From: Candidatus Methylomicrobium oryzae
GTDB taxonomy: Bacteria > Pseudomonadota > Gammaproteobacteria > Methylococcales > Methylomonadaceae
Reading direction: 5' to 3'
Length of the DNA stretch: 64,000 nucleotides
NCBI RefSeq assembly: GCF_016745425.1
Contig: NZ_JAERVK010000004.1
Location: 245,721 to 309,720, forward strand
Each line of letters opens with the position of its first letter. Position 1 is the stretch's first letter. The notes below the pieces were generated by a model, which saw only the letters and a list, made by a program, of their open reading frames with translations, made no database searches and was not told the origin of the DNA. Below are positions 1 through 8,243 of the stretch, piece by piece. The position numbers and the translations under genes were made by a program.

Positions 1-15
1 GAGACCGCCGAAGCC

Positions 16-249
16 ATGTTGAAACAAATCAAAGACTCACCCAAACTCGAACAGCTCAAAGCCCGCCACCCGAACGCCAATGTGGTCGTCATCGTTTTCG
101 CGATCGTGATGTTATGGCGAGGCGCCTGGGGATTGCTCGACACCTATCTGTTCCCCGGCTCGCCAACCTTGAGCTATCTGGTCTGCATCGGCCTCGGCGC
201 CGCGATCCTGTATCTGGATAATTTCAGCATCGATAATCTGAAGCGGTAA
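16..249 (+). CDS. Small two-helix membrane protein, function unknown
   Basis: This 77-residue protein has a charged N-terminus (residues 1-20) followed by two hydrophobic segments at about residues 23-44 and 54-68. It looks like a small inner-membrane protein with both ends in the cytoplasm. I do not recognise a named family. The ATG is close to the window edge, so its upstream partner and promoter cannot be seen. The reading frame is clean and is followed by a 95-nt gap before the convergent yfbR. Codon use resembles the neighbours, which supports a real gene, but nothing in the sequence gives a function. Confidence 0.6.
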   Translation: MLKQIKDSPKLEQLKARHPNANVVVIVFAIVMLWRGAWGLLDTYLFPGSPTLSYLVCIGLGAAILYLDNFSIDNLKR

Positions 250-344
250 AATCCGTTCAGAATGATGCAGCCTCGATGCAGCGCAACGGACTCGAGGGAA
301 CCCAACGCGATTTCGTTTCGCTCCATCGAGGCTACGCCCATTGA

Positions 345-956
345 TCAGGTCTTCATCAAGCCGTCCAGCGTCAATCCGCAGCTCGGTGCGAACGCCTGCA
401 TAAAAAACACCACTTCCGGCTGCCGGTAACCGGCTATCGTTTCGGCCAGATCCTGCGCGGCGGTTTCGAATTCGGTATTGCCGGCCTTCATCTCCGCCTG
501 GCATTTCAAATAAGCGGAGATCTTATCGGCCGCCTTGATGATCCGGACATGCTCTTCGGGCATCGCGTCATGCAGGATCAGCGTCTCGAAATCGGCCTGC
601 AGCTCGGGCGGCAAGAGTTTCAAGAGTTCCTTCTCGGCCTGCTTTTCGATCTGCTTATAGGCAACGTTGATCGCTTCGGAATGGTATTTAATCGGCGTCG
701 GCAGGTCGCCGGTAATCACCTCGGTAATATCGTGATAGAGCGCCGCGGTCGCCACCGCATTCGCGTCGAGATTTCCGCCGTAGTAGCGGTTCTTGATCAA
801 CGCCAGCGTATGCGCGATCACCGACACTTCCCAACTGTGCTCCATCACGTTTTCCTCGTGCGCGTTGCGCTTGAGCCCCCAGCGCTTGATCCAGCGGAGC
901 CGCGACAGGTAGGCGTAGAAAGGGGTCGAGACCGAGATTTCTGCCGTATCAGCCAT
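345..956 (-). CDS. yfbR: 5'-deoxynucleotidase YfbR (HD-domain phosphohydrolase)
   Basis: The 203-residue product matches the YfbR family, which removes the 5' phosphate from deoxyribonucleoside monophosphates in the cytoplasm and takes part in dNTP balance and salvage. The metal-binding HD signature is visible: His40 in EHSWEV, the His75-Asp76 pair in LYHDITEV, and a later Asp in ADKISAY. Length is close to the usual 200 residues. Its ATG overlaps the stop codon of the upstream lipoprotein gene by one base (TGATG), so the two are probably co-transcribed and translationally coupled. Confidence 0.9.
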   Translation of the reverse strand: MADTAEISVSTPFYAYLSRLRWIKRWGLKRNAHEENVMEHSWEVSVIAHTLALIKNRYYGGNLDANAVATAALYHDITEVITGDLPTPIKYHSEAINVAYKQIEKQAEKELLKLLPPELQADFETLILHDAMPEEHVRIIKAADKISAYLKCQAEMKAGNTEFETAAQDLAETIAGYRQPEVVFFMQAFAPSCGLTLDGLMKT

Positions 957-1216
957 CAGAATTCTTCGACAAAAGTGTTTTCCAGCGGCGTCTGCACGTA
1001 ATGCTTGTTTTCGTCCCAGAAATAATAGTAGCCCTTGTCGGTCGAAGTCACTTTGCCGCTCCTGACGATCCAGGTCTTTTCGGTGTTGCCGTTCGCATAG
1101 GTCACCCGGTAATTGCCGTCCATATATTCGACCGCTTTGCGCGATATTTGGTTAAACCAATCCTGCGAACACCCCGTCAACAGGACTAACGGGGCAAAGA
1201 AAATCAATTTTTTCAT
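956..1216 (-). CDS. Small lipoprotein of unknown function
   Basis: An ATG at 1216 gives an 86-residue protein starting MKKLIFFAPLVLLTGCSQ, a clear lipoprotein signal with the lipobox LTGC. A longer in-frame extension to 1294 would bury this signal, so I reject it. The mature part is polar and rich in Tyr and Trp, with no recognised domain. It is probably an outer-membrane or periplasmic lipoprotein. It lies directly upstream of yfbR with a one-base overlap and is divergent from ylqF, with 76 nt between the two starts for promoters. Confidence 0.75.
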   Translation of the reverse strand: MKKLIFFAPLVLLTGCSQDWFNQISRKAVEYMDGNYRVTYANGNTEKTWIVRSGKVTSTDKGYYYFWDENKHYVQTPLENTFVEEF

Positions 1217-1292
1217 GAGGTCTTCGATCAATTTGGCGTGACGATGGGAATTTTGATGGTTAAATATAGCATTTTGCCCTCTACAAGACACC

Positions 1293-2216
1293 ATGCAGAT
1301 TCAGTGGTATCCCGGCCATATGCACAAGGCCGGCAAGGAAATAAAGGAAATCCTGCCGAAAACCGACATCGTGATCGAAGTGCTCGACGCGCGTATCCCG
1401 TTCAGCAGCGCCAATCCGCTGCTGGCTGAACTGCGCGGCGACAAGCCCTGCCTGAAGGTGCTGAACAAGAGCGATCTGGCTGACCCGGAACTGACCGCCG
1501 AGTGGCAAACCTATCTGGAGCAGGAGCACGGCGTCAAAACGCTCGCCCTGACCAGCCGCGATCCCGAAAAGATGCGTCGAATTCCGGAGCTCTGCCGGAA
1601 AATGCTGGCCGATCAGATACAAGACGACCGGATCGTGCACGCGCTGATCATGGGCATTCCGAACGTCGGCAAATCGACCCTGATCAACATCCTGGCCGGC
1701 CGCACGGTCGCCAAGACCGGCAACGAGCCGGCCGTGACCAAGACCCAGCAGCGTATCGCAATCGGCAACAATGTCGTGCTGCTCGACACCCCCGGCATGC
1801 TCTGGCCGAACATCGAAAACAAACACAGCGGCTTCCGGCTCGCCGCGACCGGCGCAATCAAGGACACCGCGCTGCATCATGAGGCGGTCGCCGCTTTCGT
1901 GGCCGGCTACCTGAGCCGGCAGTATCCCGCCTGCCTACGCGAACGCTTCCGATTGGAGCTGATTCCGGAATCGGATGATGCGGTACTGGAAGCGATCGGC
2001 CGCAAGCGCGGCTGCCTGCGCGCCGGGGGGCGCGTGGATTTGGACAAGGCTGCCAAAATCCTGCTTGCTGAACTCCGCTCCGGCGCATTGGGGCGAATCA
2101 CGCTGGAAACACCGGACATGATGGAGCGGGAATTGGCCGAGGTGGCGGTGATTCGAGGGCAGAAGGCGGAGAAAAAACGGCTGCGCAAGGAGAATAGAAG
2201 CTCTTCAAAAAATTAG
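1293..2216 (+). CDS. ylqF: Ribosome biogenesis GTPase YlqF/RbgA family
   Basis: The 307-residue protein is a circularly permuted GTPase of the YlqF/RbgA family, which in Bacillus acts late in assembly of the 50S ribosomal subunit. The permutation is visible: the G4 motif NKSD (residues 58-61) comes before the P-loop GIPNVGKST (121-129) and the G3 motif DTPG (about 165-168). The N-terminal WYPGHMHKA is the family signature. The C-terminus (about 180-307) is the helical RNA-binding part, ending in a basic tail. The gene stands alone, divergent from the lipoprotein-yfbR pair. Confidence 0.93.
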   Translation: MQIQWYPGHMHKAGKEIKEILPKTDIVIEVLDARIPFSSANPLLAELRGDKPCLKVLNKSDLADPELTAEWQTYLEQEHGVKTLALTSRDPEKMRRIPELCRKMLADQIQDDRIVHALIMGIPNVGKSTLINILAGRTVAKTGNEPAVTKTQQRIAIGNNVVLLDTPGMLWPNIENKHSGFRLAATGAIKDTALHHEAVAAFVAGYLSRQYPACLRERFRLELIPESDDAVLEAIGRKRGCLRAGGRVDLDKAAKILLAELRSGALGRITLETPDMMERELAEVAVIRGQKAEKKRLRKENRSSSKN

Positions 2217-2220
2217 CCTT

Positions 2221-2299
2221 TGTAGATTGGGTTGGCGAAGACAACCCAGCATCGCAGCAGAAAATGTTGGGTTGCCCAAAAGCAGGCAACCCAACCTTG
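2221..2299. repeat. REP-like inverted repeat pair
   Basis: Just after ylqF lie two hairpin units built on the words TTGGGTTG and CAACCCAA, separated by about 15 nt. They resemble the REP/BIME elements that sit at gene ends in many Gammaproteobacteria. Similar words (GGCTGGGTTGAAGCG) recur at 41472 and 41678. Possible effects are transcript end protection or weak termination for ylqF. No coding sequence is seen here. Confidence 0.6.
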
Positions 2300-2357
2300 T
2301 ATGATCAAATCTAATAAAAAATCTTGCCAAGGAAATCAGGTAAGCTGTAATAGGACC

Positions 2358-2453
2358 GTAGGGTGTGCTGAACGCAGTGAAGCGCACCGAGTGCCCTTTA
2401 GGGTATCAATCGCGAACGATGCGCCTCCTTTCGTCGGCACATCCTACGAATTT
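2358..2453. repeat. Composite hairpin repeat, shared with 42044-42127
   Basis: The unit has outer arms (GTAGGGTGTGCTG on the left, a CACATCCTAC-type arm on the right) around a 30-bp core at 2391-2420. The core is present as an exact reverse complement at 42071-42100, although the outer arms differ there. The rest of the 2217-2549 gap holds only the REP pair before it and the Shine-Dalgarno region of the next gene. Confidence 0.7.
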
Positions 2454-2549
2454 CCCTACCGAAAAATTGAATGCGCGCGTTTCGCTTGAGCGTGAGAAAA
2501 CAATTTGATACCGTGCCGCCGTTACTGACTTCATTCAAGGAATTTTATT

Positions 2550-2828
2550 ATGATCGGCACCATTACCGCTTTCCTGATCGCCTACTGGTTTTACAAAAGC
2601 GCCGAAGCAACCGGCAGGAATCCTTTATCCTCGGCCGGACTCGGCTTTCTGGCCTATCTGATTCCCTGCATTGCCTGGACCCTGGCTGTAACGCCGGGCC
2701 TGCGCGATGCGGTTGAACATAATCCCGGCACCCTGTCCGGCCTGTTCGTCAATTACGCTTATATCCTGACGGGTGCCGGCTGCGCTGCCGGAGTCAAATT
2801 TTTGCATTTCAGACAGGCGAAACCGTAA
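2550..2828 (+). CDS. Small integral membrane protein, function unknown
   Basis: The 92-residue protein has three hydrophobic stretches at about residues 1-16, 27-46 and 64-82, so it is an inner-membrane protein. The ATG at 2550 follows an AAGGA ribosome-binding site, which supports the start. I do not recognise a family. It stands between a repeat-rich gap and a CAP-domain gene on the same strand 149 nt downstream, with no evident operon. The sequence supports calling it a gene but not a function. Confidence 0.6.
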   Translation: MIGTITAFLIAYWFYKSAEATGRNPLSSAGLGFLAYLIPCIAWTLAVTPGLRDAVEHNPGTLSGLFVNYAYILTGAGCAAGVKFLHFRQAKP

Positions 2829-2977
2829 AAAGCCAGGCAGCTCCGGCAACCAGCTGCAATGGAACGGCCGGGGCAATAGGCCCCGGCCGGCACGCGAAAA
2901 AAGTCTTAAGGATCTTCTTGTTTTTTCCTGTAAAATGCTGGAGCTAAACCTCGTACTCCGCTTTATCCTTCCGCTTC

Positions 2978-3550
2978 ATGCTGAAACTGCTTCCGACTTT
3001 TCTTTTATGGTTAGGCTTAATCCCGGCCGCTCCATCGGCGCATGCTGCGCTGCCTCCCTCCATCGATGCCGCCGAACTGGAGCGGCAAATCCATCAACAG
3101 ATCAATCGGGAACGGCAAAAGCAGGGGCTGGCGCCCTTGGGGGACGATGAGGGGCTCGTTGCGATCGCACGCAATCATAGCCTGGACATGGCGCGGCATC
3201 ATTTCTTCAACCATGTGAACCTGCGAGGCGAACTCCCTTCGGACAGGGCCAGACGCCAGGGGTGGAATCAGCGGAAGCAGATAGCGCCCGCCACCGTAGC
3301 TGTCGGCATCGCCGAAAATATTTTTCTGGCGCGCCTTTACGAGAAAATCTATACCCTCAAGGAAAACGGCATTACCGTTGGGAAGGAATACGAGTGGACC
3401 GACACGGACCGGCTGGTTCAAACGATCGTCCAGGGCTGGATGGACAGTCCGCACCACCGGAAAGTGATGCTGTCATCGCAATATGATCGGCAAGGAATCG
3501 GTGTCGTGATTTCTGAATACGATGTCTACGTGACCGAGAATTTGTTTTAA
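2978..3550 (+). CDS. Secreted CAP/SCP-domain protein (YkwD-like)
   Basis: The 190-residue protein begins with a Sec signal peptide (about residues 1-24, ending SAHA) and continues as a CAP domain of the bacterial YkwD type. Typical features are the helix NRERQKQGLAPL, the metal-site word ARNHSLDMA, the following HHFFNH, and the late motif GWMDSPHHRKVML. CAP proteins are extracytoplasmic and some act on cell-wall, lipid or peptide ligands, but bacterial members mostly lack an assigned reaction. The gene is convergent with selO, with only 12 nt between the two stop codons. Confidence 0.85.
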   Translation: MLKLLPTFLLWLGLIPAAPSAHAALPPSIDAAELERQIHQQINRERQKQGLAPLGDDEGLVAIARNHSLDMARHHFFNHVNLRGELPSDRARRQGWNQRKQIAPATVAVGIAENIFLARLYEKIYTLKENGITVGKEYEWTDTDRLVQTIVQGWMDSPHHRKVMLSSQYDRQGIGVVISEYDVYVTENLF

Positions 3551-3562
3551 CACCCGCCAAGA

Positions 3563-5176
3563 TCACGAACTGCACGACAGCATCGAGCAGCCCGCCCGGC
3601 TGCGCGCCCAGTCCGGGCGTTTCGCGGCGTAATGCTCCTTCCCGGGTTGTTCGTCGTAGGGCCTACGGCATAAGTCGAGCAGTTCGTCCACCATCGAAGA
3701 ATCGCCCTGTTCCGCCTTATCGATCGCCAGCTGAGAGAGATAATTGCGCAGCACGTATTTCGGGTTGACCGCATCCATCCGGCTGCGCCGCGCCGCATCG
3801 GAAAGACCTCCCTGCCGGAGCCGCTCATGATACCGGCCGAGCCAGGCATCCCGCCTTTCCAGGTAATCCGCAGACAATTGCTCCGGCCGATAATAACAGT
3901 CTTCCAACAGCTCGACGATCCGGGTTTTCCAGCCGGGGCGATTCTCGGCCGTATCCAGTGAAGCGAGCCGCCGGAAAAACAGCGTCATATCCGTTTCGAC
4001 CTTTTGCAGCAGCACCAGGAGTTCGATGCTCAGGTCCTCGTCGGTTTCGGGACGATAGTCCGCAATGCCGAGCTTCCCGGCCATCATCCGCTGCCATTCC
4101 CGGTCGAAGGTTTCGGCATAGGCAGCCAGACCCGCCTGCAGCGGCCCGGCATCGCCGAACACGGGGAACAGCGCATTGGCCAATTGGCCGAGATTCCAGT
4201 ACGCAATTTGCGGCTGCTGGCCGAAACGGTAGCGGCGCTGGTCGGCATCGGTCGTGTTCGGCGTCCAGTGCGGATCGTAATTGTCCAGCCAGCCGTAGGG
4301 GCCGTAGTCGATCGTCAGTCCCAGGATCGACATATTGTCGGTATTCATCACCCCGTGCACGAAACCGACCCGCTGCCAGTGCACGATCATCTCAGCCGTC
4401 TTCCGGGAGACTTCCAGAAACCAGTCGGCATACACGGCCGGCGACGGCTCGCCGAAATGCGGAAAATCGACACGGATCGTGTAGTCGACGAAGCGGCGTA
4501 AAAGGTCGGTCTCGCCGCGGGCTGCCAGAATCTGAAAATTGCCGAAACGGATGAACGACGGCGACACCCGACAGACGATCGCGCCCGGCTCGGGTCGCGG
4601 GTTGCCGTTGTAGAACATATCGCGGATTACCTGTTCGCCGGTCAGCACCACGCTCAAGGCGCGAGTGGTCGGCACTCCGAGATGGTGCATCGCCTCGCTG
4701 CATAAAAATTCGCGGATCGACGAGCGGAGCACGGCCAGTCCGTCCGCATTGCGCGAATAAGGCGTCGGACCTGCGCCCTTCAGTTGCAAGACCCAGCGTT
4801 CGCCTTGACGGTTAATGACTTCGCCCAGATTGATCGCGCGCCCGTCGCCGAGCTGACCCGCCCAGAAACCGAACTGGTGCCCGCCGTAGCACATCGCGAA
4901 AGGCTCCATGCTTCGCGCCAGACGATTCCCCGCAAACACCTGGGTAAAATCCCCGGAGGCGCAGAGCTCCGGGGACAAGTCCAGCAAGTCGGCCACCTCT
5001 CGGGAATAAGCAACCAATTGCGGCGCTGCCACTTTGGTCGGACTGACGCGGGAATAACAGGCATCGGCGACTTGTCGGCGAAAGTTGGCCGTTTCAGGAT
5101 CGCCGGGGAGTTCGCGGATGAAGCGATTGTCGAAGACCAGGTCGTCGAGAGAGGAAAGCAATGTACGGGCGTTCAT
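3563..5176 (-). CDS. selO: Protein adenylyltransferase SelO (YdiU, UPF0061)
   Basis: The 537-residue protein matches the SelO pseudokinase family, which transfers AMP from ATP to Ser, Thr or Tyr of target proteins and is linked to redox stress. Family landmarks are visible: MCYGGHQFGFWAGQLGDGRA, LKGAGPTPYSR, LRSSIREFLCSEAMHHLG, GFVHGVMNTDNMSILG with the metal-binding Asn/Asp, and YDEQPGKEHYA near the end. The C-terminus is SCSS. Some eukaryotic homologues have selenocysteine here, whereas this gene has an ordinary Cys codon. The length is a full-size member. It is a single gene, convergent with the CAP-domain gene. Confidence 0.93.
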   Translation of the reverse strand: MNARTLLSSLDDLVFDNRFIRELPGDPETANFRRQVADACYSRVSPTKVAAPQLVAYSREVADLLDLSPELCASGDFTQVFAGNRLARSMEPFAMCYGGHQFGFWAGQLGDGRAINLGEVINRQGERWVLQLKGAGPTPYSRNADGLAVLRSSIREFLCSEAMHHLGVPTTRALSVVLTGEQVIRDMFYNGNPRPEPGAIVCRVSPSFIRFGNFQILAARGETDLLRRFVDYTIRVDFPHFGEPSPAVYADWFLEVSRKTAEMIVHWQRVGFVHGVMNTDNMSILGLTIDYGPYGWLDNYDPHWTPNTTDADQRRYRFGQQPQIAYWNLGQLANALFPVFGDAGPLQAGLAAYAETFDREWQRMMAGKLGIADYRPETDEDLSIELLVLLQKVETDMTLFFRRLASLDTAENRPGWKTRIVELLEDCYYRPEQLSADYLERRDAWLGRYHERLRQGGLSDAARRSRMDAVNPKYVLRNYLSQLAIDKAEQGDSSMVDELLDLCRRPYDEQPGKEHYAAKRPDWARSRAGCSMLSCSS

Positions 5177-5305
5177 GAACGATTAAGACAGCCTTGGCGA
5201 TTGGGCGTTCTCTAATTCTGACTTTTTAAGTCGGAAATTGTCAAGTTTCGGGCCAATATTGGGCAGGTAGCGTTCGCCTAGAACGTCAACGCCTTTGCAG
5301 TTGCT

Positions 5306-5335
5306 AAAAAAATAGCCGCGTATGCGGCTATTTTT
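5306..5335 (-). terminator. Rho-independent terminator after the RTX gene
   Basis: A GC-containing stem AATAGCCGC / GCGGCTATT with the short loop GTAT is flanked by A and T runs. On the minus strand the hairpin is followed by seven T residues, so it ends transcription of the RTX-repeat gene before selO. Its symmetry means it could also stop plus-strand transcripts. Confidence 0.8.
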
Positions 5336-5417
5336 CAGTCGAAGCGACCAAAGATAAAAAACAGGCCTGACGTTCGTTATAGAGTTGCCGTCCGTACCGG
5401 AAGACAATTTTTAAAAA

Positions 5418-6293
5418 TTAATGGTGCTTCGGCCCATGATCATCTTCGGATTCGGTTGCCGAGCATTCTGCAACATCTGTGTCATCCGGATGATCGTCAT
5501 CGTCCTCATCAAGGCAGTTGTCTTTGCCGCGGCCGCCGTCAATCTCGTCAAGGCCATCGTCACCATTGATATTATCCGTACCGTTGCCGCCCGACATTAT
5601 GTCGTCGCCGGGACCGCCGGACAAATCATCGTTGCCGTTGCCGCCCTCCAGTCGGTCGCTGTCGGAATCGTCCGTAGCGTCATCGCCATCGTCCAAATCG
5701 GCATCGTCCAAATCGTCATTATCATTGTCATAGCCGGATAGATAATCAGAACCGTTGCCACCGTATACACTATCGTCGCCCAAGCCGCCGTACAAATCAT
5801 CCGAGCCATTGTTACCCTGAATTGTATCGTCGCCGCCGGCACCGTAAACGACATCGTTGCCGTTCATTCCGCAAATAGAGTCTGATCCTTCCGTCCCCCA
5901 AATGGTATCGGCTTTGTTGCTTCCGAAAATGTTCAGGCCGGTATAGCTATATACGGGATCATCATTATTGTTCAGAATAGGGTCGCCATTGTTATCTTCG
6001 GCAGGCACCGCCAGGGGAGTTGGCCCTACTGTCCGACATTCGCCCGTAAAATCCGCATCTTCACAAATTTCATAAAAATCATCGGTAGGATCGTCCGTGG
6101 TACCGCCGTCATTGACATGGCCATTACGAAATTTGCTCGTCAATACTACGTCGGCATCGGCAGCGTTGAACGTGCATTTCTTTATCGATTGCTTGTTGGC
6201 ATTTGGATGGCCGGGAGTCGCCCATGCAAAATCCATTGATGCCAAACCGCCCAAACAGAGCCATATGCCTGTGTAAATCAGCTTTTTATTCAT
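5418..6293 (-). CDS. Secreted calcium-binding protein with RTX-type repeats
   Basis: The 291-residue protein starts with a Sec signal peptide (about residues 1-25, ending AWA). From about residue 128 to 260 it carries nonapeptide-like GGxGxDxxx repeats such as GGLGDDSVYG and GGNGNDDLSG, which fold as calcium-binding beta-rolls. An Asp-rich insert (about 190-215) interrupts the repeats, and the tail is acidic with terminal histidines. Cysteines occur at several places outside the repeats. Most RTX proteins leave through type I secretion without an N-terminal signal, so a Sec signal here suggests the periplasm or another export route. No type I secretion genes are nearby. No enzymatic domain is seen. 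Confidence 0.85.
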   Translation of the reverse strand: MNKKLIYTGIWLCLGGLASMDFAWATPGHPNANKQSIKKCTFNAADADVVLTSKFRNGHVNDGGTTDDPTDDFYEICEDADFTGECRTVGPTPLAVPAEDNNGDPILNNNDDPVYSYTGLNIFGSNKADTIWGTEGSDSICGMNGNDVVYGAGGDDTIQGNNGSDDLYGGLGDDSVYGGNGSDYLSGYDNDNDDLDDADLDDGDDATDDSDSDRLEGGNGNDDLSGGPGDDIMSGGNGTDNINGDDGLDEIDGGRGKDNCLDEDDDDHPDDTDVAECSATESEDDHGPKHH

Positions 6294-6647
6294 TGTTGTA
6301 TCCTCATTACATGTGAAAACTTCAAAAATTGAGAATTGAAGAAAAGCTCAAAAAGTGATGCAGCTTCGCAATCATTTTCGCAGGTGAAAGTAGCCTAAAA
6401 CCAAAAAATTACTGTGGCTGTATTCTGAGATTTGTTACTTTATCCTAACGTAAAACGCTTAGCCAGCAATTAAACCGGAGGGATAACCGAGAGCCGACCG
6501 AATCATTAAGCGCCTGATTCGATAATAGAATTCTTACCCTAACCACTTAAAAAACAGGACGATTAATCCGTCTTTAATCTTTAGGCGGTATGCTCAAGCT
6601 TGTACCCAAAAAGATGCATTACTTAGCATTTAAGTTCAAACACTGTC
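6294..6647. promoter_or_regulatory. Divergent intergenic region between the RTX and transpeptidase genes
   Basis: This 354-nt gap is AT-rich compared with its surroundings and separates two divergently transcribed genes, so promoters for both must lie here. I see no convincing open reading frame and no strong hairpin. I cannot place exact -35 and -10 boxes with confidence. Confidence 0.45.
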
Positions 6648-8030
6648 ATGATCATATCGTCTTACGCTCCCCGCCGGCGCACTGCGCCTATTTTGATTGC
6701 CGCTCTCGGCAGCCTGCTGAGCGGCTGTCAAACGCTGTCTTCCTGGTTTCCCGACGAACCTCCTGCCGTCAGCACCCCGGAAGCCGGCCGCCAGAAAGTC
6801 GGCACGATCGCCAGCCATCGATTCGACCTGGGGCCCGGCCAGGAAATGGTCGGCACCCTTGCCGCGATCGACACGAACCCAAGCGATACCCTGTCCGATA
6901 TCGCCCGCCATTACGGCCTGGGTTTCAACGACATCACGATCGCGAACAAGGGGGTTAAACCCTGGACCCCCCAGCCCGGCAGCCGCGTGATCCTGCCGCT
7001 GCAATTCATTGTGCCTGATGCGTCGCGCAAGGACATCGTGCTGAATCTCGCGAATATGCGTTTGTTTTATTATCCGAAAAAAGAACCGAACACGCTCTAT
7101 ACCTATCCGGTCGGCATTGGGCGGCAAGGCTGGAGCTCGCCGATCGGTGCAACCAGCATCGTCGAAAAACAGGCCAATCCGGTATGGCACGTGCCGCCGT
7201 CGATCCAGCGCGAGCATGCGGAAAAAGGCGATATACTGCCCGCCGCCGTACGTGCGGGTCCCGACAATCCGCTCGGCTATTATGCGATGCGGCTCGGGTT
7301 TCCGAGCTACCTGATCCACGGCACCAACAAGCCCTACGGCATCGGCATGCAGATCAGCCACGGCTGTATCCAGCTTTATCCCGAAGACATCGAAACGCTG
7401 TTCGGTAAAGTCGCGGTCGGGGCGAAGGTCCGCATCGTGCATCAGCCTTATCTGGCCGCCTGGCAGCAGGATCAACTGTATATCGAAGCGCACGAACCGC
7501 TTGACAAATGGGCCGCCGGCAAGATCAAACTGAAGAAGCAATTTCTGAATAAACTGAAAAGTTTGGCAGCAGAAAAACAGGCCGATATCGACTGGGAGAA
7601 GGTCGAGCGGGTGATCCGGCGCTCGGACGGCATCCCGGTGCCGGTACTGAAGAACAGCCCGGAACTGGCGGCATTGACGCAACAGGCCGTGCAACTGGCG
7701 CATCCCGAACGGCTGTACGGGCAACCCGAAGTCACCGAACTCAAAGACGGCGACTGGTCGATGCGTGTCGCAACCTTCAGAACCGAAACCGAAGCCGAAC
7801 AGCTGGCCGCCATGCTGAATCATCAGGGGCCGCCGATTCCGGCCCGCAAGGTGAAACTGAAGGACGAATACCACGTGATCGCCGGCCCATACAAGAACAA
7901 GAAGGAAGTCAATAAAGCCGCCAAACGCGTACTGATGGATTTCGAGCTGAAGGCCGAAGCGATCAAGCCGGGACAACGGCCTGATTCGGCGGTCGTTTCC
8001 AGTATTGGCTCCGACAGCCCGGTCAACTAA
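6648..8030 (+). CDS. L,D-transpeptidase (YkuD) lipoprotein with SPOR-like C-terminus
   Basis: The 460-residue protein starts with a lipoprotein signal (lipobox LLSGC, Cys27). Residues about 60-125 form a LysM-like region (DTLSDIARHYGLGFNDI). The YkuD catalytic domain follows at about 128-265, with His224 in LIHGTNKP and the active-site Cys240 in ISHGCIQLYPED. Such enzymes form 3-3 peptidoglycan cross-links or attach lipoproteins to peptidoglycan in the periplasm. The end (about 360-435) resembles a SPOR domain (WSMRVATFRTETEAEQLA), which binds denuded glycan strands. This places the enzyme at the outer-membrane/cell-wall interface. It is a single gene, divergent from the RTX gene. Confidence 0.9.
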   Translation: MIISSYAPRRRTAPILIAALGSLLSGCQTLSSWFPDEPPAVSTPEAGRQKVGTIASHRFDLGPGQEMVGTLAAIDTNPSDTLSDIARHYGLGFNDITIANKGVKPWTPQPGSRVILPLQFIVPDASRKDIVLNLANMRLFYYPKKEPNTLYTYPVGIGRQGWSSPIGATSIVEKQANPVWHVPPSIQREHAEKGDILPAAVRAGPDNPLGYYAMRLGFPSYLIHGTNKPYGIGMQISHGCIQLYPEDIETLFGKVAVGAKVRIVHQPYLAAWQQDQLYIEAHEPLDKWAAGKIKLKKQFLNKLKSLAAEKQADIDWEKVERVIRRSDGIPVPVLKNSPELAALTQQAVQLAHPERLYGQPEVTELKDGDWSMRVATFRTETEAEQLAAMLNHQGPPIPARKVKLKDEYHVIAGPYKNKKEVNKAAKRVLMDFELKAEAIKPGQRPDSAVVSSIGSDSPVN

Positions 8031-8045
8031 GGAATAATGTGAATC

Positions 8046-8110
8046 GGGGGCGAGGCTCAGGGAGATCAATCGGTAGCGGCCCCGTCCCCACCCTCAGCCT
8101 CCTTGCCCCC
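8046..8110. repeat. GC-rich imperfect inverted repeat after the transpeptidase gene
   Basis: The arms GGGGGCGAGGCTCAGGG and CCCTCAGCCTCCTTGCCCCC can pair imperfectly across a 28-nt loop. No T run follows on either strand, so a classic intrinsic terminator is unlikely. It may be a degenerate dispersed repeat or a transcript-end structure. Confidence 0.4.
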
Positions 8111-8149
8111 GCTCTTTAGTGGCGGAATTGCACTCATGGAGCAGCCTCT

Positions 8150-8208
8150 GTAGGGGGTACGCTGTGCGTACCATAGGAAGTTGAAAAGGTACGCGCAGCG
8201 TACCCTAC
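8150..8208. repeat. REP pair, TACGCTG family
   Basis: Two inverted units, GTAGGGGGTACGCTGTGCG and its near complement ending GCAGCGTACCCTAC, are separated by 15 nt. The same pair occurs at 18618-18707 and 26525-26580, each time between genes. This identifies a dispersed REP/BIME family of the genome. Confidence 0.8.
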
Positions 8209-8243
8209 AACTTCAGGCCACACTATTAAAACTGACAGGAAGA

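Noticed and set aside
5183-5407. 74-residue minus-strand frame between selO and the RTX gene
   Set aside because: It contains the terminator hairpin of the RTX gene and has no similarity.
6636-8069. 477-residue minus-strand frame opposite the L,D-transpeptidase
   Set aside because: The plus strand carries a lipobox and the YkuD catalytic motif; the minus frame is a shadow.
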